Positions 6,143-10,126 of a stretch of 10,126 bases of DNA are shown here, piece after piece. The position numbers and the translations under genes were made by a program. This DNA is from Treponema sp. (lineage in GTDB: Bacteria; Spirochaetota; Spirochaetia; Treponematales; Treponemataceae). The notes under the pieces are model-generated. The model did not search any database. It was not told the DNA's origin and saw nothing but the letters and a program-made list of their open reading frames with translations. The stretch spans positions 1 to 10,126 of the forward strand of contig JAITOJ010000016.1 of NCBI GenBank assembly GCA_031290005.1. The letters are read 5' to 3'. The first letter of the stretch is position 1, and every line of letters starts with the position of its first letter.

Positions 6143-7921
6143 ATGAAAAAGATTAACTGGGGCATCATCGGATGCGGGCGGATTGCGCAACATTTCGCCA
6201 CCGCCTTGGTCAGGGACGCAAACTCGGTGTGCGCCGCAGTGGCGTCCCACAGTTCTGTCCGGGGAAGCGCCTTCGCGGTGCAGTTTGGGTTCAAAAAGTT
6301 CTACACCGATTACGATGCGCTGATAGCCGACCCCGGCATTGACGCGGTGTATATCGCAACCCCTCACAACTTGCACAAGGCCCTGTCGATTCGGGCTTTG
6401 TGCTCAGGAAAGGCGGTGCTTTGCGAAAAACCCGCGGCAGTCAATTCCCGTGAGATGGCGGAAATCATCGGCACGGCCCGGGCAACAGGTTCCTTCTTTA
6501 TGGAGGCCTTGTGGTCAAAATTCCTGCCGGTATATCAGAAAGCGCTGGACTGGATTCAGGAAGGCAGGATCGGAATACCACGGGCGGTTCAGGCGGCCTT
6601 TTGTTACCCTGGAAAGAATGCCCCGCTCTACATGGATTCTGGCTACACCACTGACCGGCTCTATGACCTGGCTCTGGCTGGCGGCGCCGCTCTGGACGCG
6701 GGTATTTATCCCGTCACCTTTGCCCTGGATGTTGCCCGCGCCGCCTTTTCCGCGGACAGCTATCCTGACCGGGTGGCATCGTTTTCCCGCATTGGCAAAA
6801 CCGGGGTTGATGTCTATGACAGCGCTTCCCTGCTGTTCACCCCCCTGTCCGGGTCAACCGAAAATCCCCTGATAGCCCAGCTTACCTGCGCTATGGACGT
6901 GGGCTATGCCCCGCTCTTGCGCAACGCGTATGTGTTTGGCAGCAGCGGAACTCTGACGCTGCCCAATTTCTGGTATGCCCAGCGGGCCGAGCTTCATACT
7001 GCCGAGGGCGCGATGGTGGAAGTGTTTGAAAAACCCTTTGCGATCAATGGCTACGAATACGAAATTGTCGAGTTTGCCCGCTGTTTTGCCCTGAACGCCC
7101 GGAATAAATCTGTTCTTGAATCGTCCGGCCACACCCATGCCCAGACCGCATCGGCCATCCGTATTTTGGACACGATCCGGCTGCAGGGCAATATCTTTTA
7201 TCCCGGCGAAAGCGCGGAACTGCTCAGTCAGCTCACCACCAATCCCGCTATCCTGGAAGGCATTGCCGCCGGGGCGCTCAAATCCGCGGTGCCGCCGCCG
7301 CGCAAAATAGTGCAGACCCTCAAAGCCATCGTAACCCGGAAGCCGGAGGGAACGCAGCCGGAGTCCGCCGCAACGCCGGCGAAAACGCCAACGGAAACAC
7401 CGGCAGAAGCGCCGCCGGAGACGCAGGGCATTCAGCGCACGGGCATCGTGCGAAGCGTTGCCAAGCACACAGGAATGGAAATCTCAGTCTACACCGATGG
7501 CGGGTGTGCGGGGAATCCTGGCCCCGGCGGCTGGGCCGCGGTAATCGTCTTTGACAAGACAGAATACCAGTTCTCCGGGGGCGAAAATCCCACCACCAAT
7601 AACCGCATGGAACTGATGGCAGCCATCGAAGCTCTCAAGAAACTGCTGGGAAATCCGGACTGGAGCAAGGGGCACATCAAGATACACTGCGACAGCCAGT
7701 ACGTTAAAAACGGCATAACTGACTGGATAAACGCCTGGAAGCGCAATGGCTGGCGTACCTCGGATAAGAAGGAGGTCAAAAACCGCGACCTGTGGCTGGA
7801 ACTGGATGCTCTGGCGCGGGATCTTGACCTGGACTGGCGGTGGGTCAAGGGCCATGCGGGCGATCGCTACAACGAGATGTGCGACAATCTGGCGAAAAAG
7901 GAATGGAGCAAGTTTCTTTGA
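6143..7921 (+). CDS. rnhA: Fusion of a Gfo/Idh/MocA oxidoreductase and ribonuclease HI
   Basis: This is one uninterrupted 592-codon frame with two complete enzymes. Residues 1 to about 345 form a Gfo/Idh/MocA NAD(P)-dependent dehydrogenase: Rossmann motif GIIGCGRIA (7-15), CEKP (94-97, catalytic-type K96), and GGAALDAGIYP (180-190), resembling the dihydrodiol/sugar dehydrogenase branch. A helical stretch and a Pro/Thr/Ala/Glu-rich linker (about 395-430) follow. Residues 445-592 are a full RNase HI, which cuts RNA in RNA-DNA hybrids. Its DEDD residues are D452 (YTDGG), E490 (NRMEL), D517 (CDSQY) and D581 (CDNLA), with H571 in WVKGHAGD. Each half has the length of a stand-alone enzyme. The substrate of the dehydrogenase cannot be read from sequence. 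The gene lies 34 bases after map and may be the last member of the operon. A joining error cannot be excluded without raw reads, but both halves stay in frame through the linker. Confidence 0.88.
   Translation: MKKINWGIIGCGRIAQHFATALVRDANSVCAAVASHSSVRGSAFAVQFGFKKFYTDYDALIADPGIDAVYIATPHNLHKALSIRALCSGKAVLCEKPAAVNSREMAEIIGTARATGSFFMEALWSKFLPVYQKALDWIQEGRIGIPRAVQAAFCYPGKNAPLYMDSGYTTDRLYDLALAGGAALDAGIYPVTFALDVARAAFSADSYPDRVASFSRIGKTGVDVYDSASLLFTPLSGSTENPLIAQLTCAMDVGYAPLLRNAYVFGSSGTLTLPNFWYAQRAELHTAEGAMVEVFEKPFAINGYEYEIVEFARCFALNARNKSVLESSGHTHAQTASAIRILDTIRLQGNIFYPGESAELLSQLTTNPAILEGIAAGALKSAVPPPRKIVQTLKAIVTRKPEGTQPESAATPAKTPTETPAEAPPETQGIQRTGIVRSVAKHTGMEISVYTDGGCAGNPGPGGWAAVIVFDKTEYQFSGGENPTTNNRMELMAAIEALKKLLGNPDWSKGHIKIHCDSQYVKNGITDWINAWKRNGWRTSDKKEVKNRDLWLELDALARDLDLDWRWVKGHAGDRYNEMCDNLAKKEWSKFL
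7475..7921 (+). other. RNase HI domain, possible internal translation start
   Basis: ATG 7475 begins the RNase HI part exactly where a free-standing enzyme would begin, and would give 148 residues, close to the usual RNase HI size. The only purine run nearby, AGGA at 7471-7474, touches the ATG and is too close to act as a normal ribosome binding site. A GTG at 7448 is a second in-frame option with no clear site. Separate translation is therefore possible but poorly supported. Confidence 0.4.
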
Positions 7922-7925
7922 GTTT

Positions 7926-9119
7926 CTAAAACCCCTTAATCTTTTTGCCGAACAGCATATTCTGGTAACACCGCAGGCAGCCGGGGAACATGCCCCCTTC
8001 GCTTTCGTGAACGGTCTTACGAAACCGGTTTGCCCGGTCGCCGTTGTAGATTTCCGTGAAGGACTGTTCCTTGATGTTCCCCAAAATAAAGTCCGGGTAG
8101 TCGGCGCAAAAATGCACATCCCCGTTCCAGTTGATGTTGGTCTGGCACCAGGGCACAATGCAGTGGTTCCGCACCGGGGTTTCCAGGTCATGGTAGTACT
8201 GGTGGATTTTTTCGGGATTCAATGCCGGCACGGTGATGGTGGGATGCCCGTAGTCGGTATGGTGGATGGTTTGCAAAATGTCGTAGAGGCGCTGGGCGTC
8301 GATATTCTGGTTGTAGCCGGTATTGTAACCTTGCAGGCAGTCAATGTCCGTGTCCAGTTTTTCTTTCATAAAGCGCTTTTGCCGTTCGATAATGCCGTCA
8401 TTGGTGTATGTGCCCAGGTTGAACATGTGCACCATCAGGTTCCACTCCCGGCTGGCCTCGGCAAGTTTATCCAGATACAGATAATTCTTGTTGGTGACGG
8501 TGGTCACCACTCCCAGAAACGGGAGGTTTGATTTCTGCCGCGCCTTTTCCCGGTTGATTGCCTCAAAACCCCGGATAACCCGGTCATACGAACCATTGCC
8601 CCGGATGGAATCATTCACGTCCTGAAAAGCGTCCAGGGACACAAAAATCGTACTCCATTTGTCCCGCACAATCTGCTCCGCGTGCTGTTCCAGGAGGGTT
8701 CCGTTGGTATTCACGCTGACGAACAGGCCCTTGCCCACCATGTATTTCGCCAGGGGCATTAAATCAGGATACAGGAATGGCTCGCCGCCCCAGAGGTAAA
8801 TCACGGGCTTTTTTGGGGCGATTTCGTCCACGATTTCCTTGTAGCGTTCCAGGGACACAATGGTTTTGGCCGCTTCCGATGCGATTTTGCCTTTCATAAT
8901 CCCCTTGTCCCCGAACTGGCCGCACATGACACAGTGCAGGTTGCACAGGGGGGTGAGCTTGAAATACATCAGGCACAGATTTTTCAGGTGATTGTATCCG
9001 TAATCGTGCCGACTCTTGAGCTTGGTCAAGCCCAGTTTGTAAAAAGCATAGGCCATTTTACGAGAAAGCAGTGGTTCCTTGCGAAAAAGCGCGGGAACCA
9101 CCGAAATGTTTTTGTTCAA
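7926..9119 (-). CDS. Radical SAM protein with SPASM domain
   Basis: The 397-residue protein has the radical SAM cluster motif CNLHCVMC (C59, C63, C66), GGEP at 111-114, and the SVNTNG and VSLDAF barrel strands. Its C-terminal SPASM-type domain has C320, C325, C338, C381 and C384, with the family phrases GDVHFCAD and GNIKEQSFTEI. Such proteins carry extra iron-sulfur clusters and modify peptides, proteins or small molecules; the substrate here is unknown. No small precursor-peptide gene is visible nearby. Translation starts at TTG 9119, which shares TTGA with the stop of the upstream channel gene and has GGAG seven bases before it. The first in-frame ATG would lose 21 residues and has no ribosome binding site. 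The stop lies four bases from the end of the converging fusion gene. Confidence 0.9.
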   Translation of the reverse strand: MNKNISVVPALFRKEPLLSRKMAYAFYKLGLTKLKSRHDYGYNHLKNLCLMYFKLTPLCNLHCVMCGQFGDKGIMKGKIASEAAKTIVSLERYKEIVDEIAPKKPVIYLWGGEPFLYPDLMPLAKYMVGKGLFVSVNTNGTLLEQHAEQIVRDKWSTIFVSLDAFQDVNDSIRGNGSYDRVIRGFEAINREKARQKSNLPFLGVVTTVTNKNYLYLDKLAEASREWNLMVHMFNLGTYTNDGIIERQKRFMKEKLDTDIDCLQGYNTGYNQNIDAQRLYDILQTIHHTDYGHPTITVPALNPEKIHQYYHDLETPVRNHCIVPWCQTNINWNGDVHFCADYPDFILGNIKEQSFTEIYNGDRANRFRKTVHESEGGMFPGCLRCYQNMLFGKKIKGF

Positions 9120-10126
9120 TTGGTTACTCCATGTGTTTCAGCCTGTACCCTCGTAATCCCGATGTGCGGGGTGGTCAAGTCAAGGCCGGCCGCTTTGTAG
9201 CCGTCCTGAATATTCTGATACAGTTCCGAATATATCCGCGCAAGCCGTTCCACATCTTTAGTGAAGGCGTTAATTTCGTACCGACAGTAAAAATCGTCCA
9301 GGGCCTTTTGCAGCACATAGGGCGCAGGTTTCTGCTGCACTCCCTGGGTCTTTAAGGCCGCCTCAATCAGGATTTGATGGACCGTTTTCCAGGGCGTGGC
9401 GTAGCCTTCGGTCAGTTCCGTGTGAATCACCAGGCCGTTGTCATTTTCCAGGGACGTGTTATAATTGGTTACCGCGGAATTGAGCACCGTGGTATTCGGG
9501 AACGTGACGTACTCGTTTTTGGGCGTCCGAACCCGGGTGACGATGCCGGACTTTTCTTCCACAAAGCCCGTCACGTCCCCCAGTTTGATAAAGTCCCCCA
9601 CCTTGAAAGACCGGGTATAGGTGAGGACAATACCGGCCACCATATTGCTGATGGCCGAGCTTGACCCAAAGGAAATCAGCAGACCCGCAAAGACCGAGAT
9701 GCCTTTGAATGCCTCGCTTCCCGAGTTGGGCAGCAGGGGGTAAATCACCGCGGCGGTGAGGGCGAAAATCAGCACCCGCAGAATCTGGTAGGTGGGCTGC
9801 GCCCAGTCGGCGTAGAAGCCGGAGATAACCAGTTTGCCCCGCTGAATTTGGGTGGAAAAGAACTTCACCATCCGCAGGATGTAGCGGGTCACAAACACGG
9901 TGACGGCAATCATGAACAGGCTGGGGATATACTGGATAAAGCCGATGATGATGTTTTTAAGGGGGTTCCAGACATAGCCTATCAGGGTTTGCGCCAGGGT
10001 GCGGGTGGGGGCGAACAGGGCGAATACCGAAGTGATGGCGATGTACAAGGAGATAACCATCGCCAGGAATTTGAGCACCCGCACCAGGAAAGACGCCGCT
10101 CCAAGCATTTGGCTGGTTTCCAGCAG
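9116..10126 (-). CDS. MscS-family mechanosensitive ion channel, 5' end outside the window
   Basis: MscS channels open under membrane tension and release solutes during osmotic downshock. From the first visible Met (10108) there are 330 residues, but the frame stays open through the six codons to the window edge, so the true start may lie beyond. Hydrophobic helices lie near residues 8-30, 52-75 and 107-125. Next comes the pore helix with the family signature SFGSSSAISNMVAG, and then the beta domain beginning FKVGDFIKLGDVTGFVEEKSG and containing VTFPNTTVLNS. The C-terminal alpha/beta cytoplasmic cage part is present. The stop overlaps the radical SAM start by four bases, so the two are probably co-translated. 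The family call is secure; the subfamily and the N-terminal extent are not. Confidence 0.9.
   Translation of the reverse strand: MLETSQMLGAASFLVRVLKFLAMVISLYIAITSVFALFAPTRTLAQTLIGYVWNPLKNIIIGFIQYIPSLFMIAVTVFVTRYILRMVKFFSTQIQRGKLVISGFYADWAQPTYQILRVLIFALTAAVIYPLLPNSGSEAFKGISVFAGLLISFGSSSAISNMVAGIVLTYTRSFKVGDFIKLGDVTGFVEEKSGIVTRVRTPKNEYVTFPNTTVLNSAVTNYNTSLENDNGLVIHTELTEGYATPWKTVHQILIEAALKTQGVQQKPAPYVLQKALDDFYCRYEINAFTKDVERLARIYSELYQNIQDGYKAAGLDLTTPHIGITRVQAETHGVTN
9127..9130 (-). promoter_or_regulatory. Ribosome binding site supporting the TTG start
   Basis: On the minus strand GGAG sits seven bases before TTG 9119, inside the last codons of the channel gene. It supports initiation at this unusual start codon and coupled translation. 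Confidence 0.6.

Noticed and set aside
7926..9119. RiPP-type peptide modification system around the radical SAM/SPASM gene
   Set aside because: No small precursor-peptide frame, transporter or protease is visible beside it in this window.
1..10126. Insertion sequence, prophage or other mobile element
   Set aside because: No transposase, integrase or flanking inverted repeats with target duplication are visible; the only repeats are those of the array before folP.

Overview
The window looks like chromosomal DNA of a GC-rich spirochaete, most probably a treponeme-like species. The main evidence is the order cdaA-ybbR-acpS-DUF2225-truA. From memory this matches the Borrelia burgdorferi cluster around BB0008-BB0012, and it differs from the cdaA-ybbR-glmM order of Firmicutes. 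No 16S or other marker gene is present, so the taxonomic call is an inference.

Layout. Bases 1-63 hold the end of an upstream unit, with a clear intrinsic terminator at 41-63. Bases 76-381 are a non-coding array of about 13 head-to-tail 23-bp units. Each unit contains an imperfect 20-bp dyad, and the first and last units carry better-matched arms than most of those between. A short pyrimidine-rich leader (382-437) follows.

Bases 438-6108 are a compact plus-strand operon of eight genes: folP, cdaA, ybbR, acpS, a DUF2225 zinc-ribbon gene, truA, a small basic membrane-protein gene, and map. All seven junctions overlap by 4 to 32 bases. After a 34-base gap with a strong ribosome binding site comes a 592-codon gene (6143-7921). 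It joins a complete Gfo/Idh/MocA NAD(P)-dependent oxidoreductase to a complete ribonuclease HI through a Pro/Thr/Ala/Glu-rich linker. Both halves keep their key motifs, so this looks like a real and unusual fusion.

On the minus strand, an MscS-type mechanosensitive channel gene (open at the window edge) is followed by a radical SAM/SPASM gene. The two overlap by four bases (TTGA), and the SPASM gene uses a TTG start. The two transcription units converge with only four bases between stop codons.

Functionally the plus-strand operon is housekeeping: folate synthesis (FolP), c-di-AMP synthesis and its membrane regulator (CdaA, YbbR), activation of acyl carrier protein (AcpS), tRNA pseudouridylation (TruA), N-terminal methionine removal (Map) and RNA-DNA hybrid removal (RNase HI). 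The observations most worth following are the oxidoreductase-RNase HI fusion and the dyad repeat array in front of folP. I see no mobile element, CRISPR array, tRNA or rRNA.
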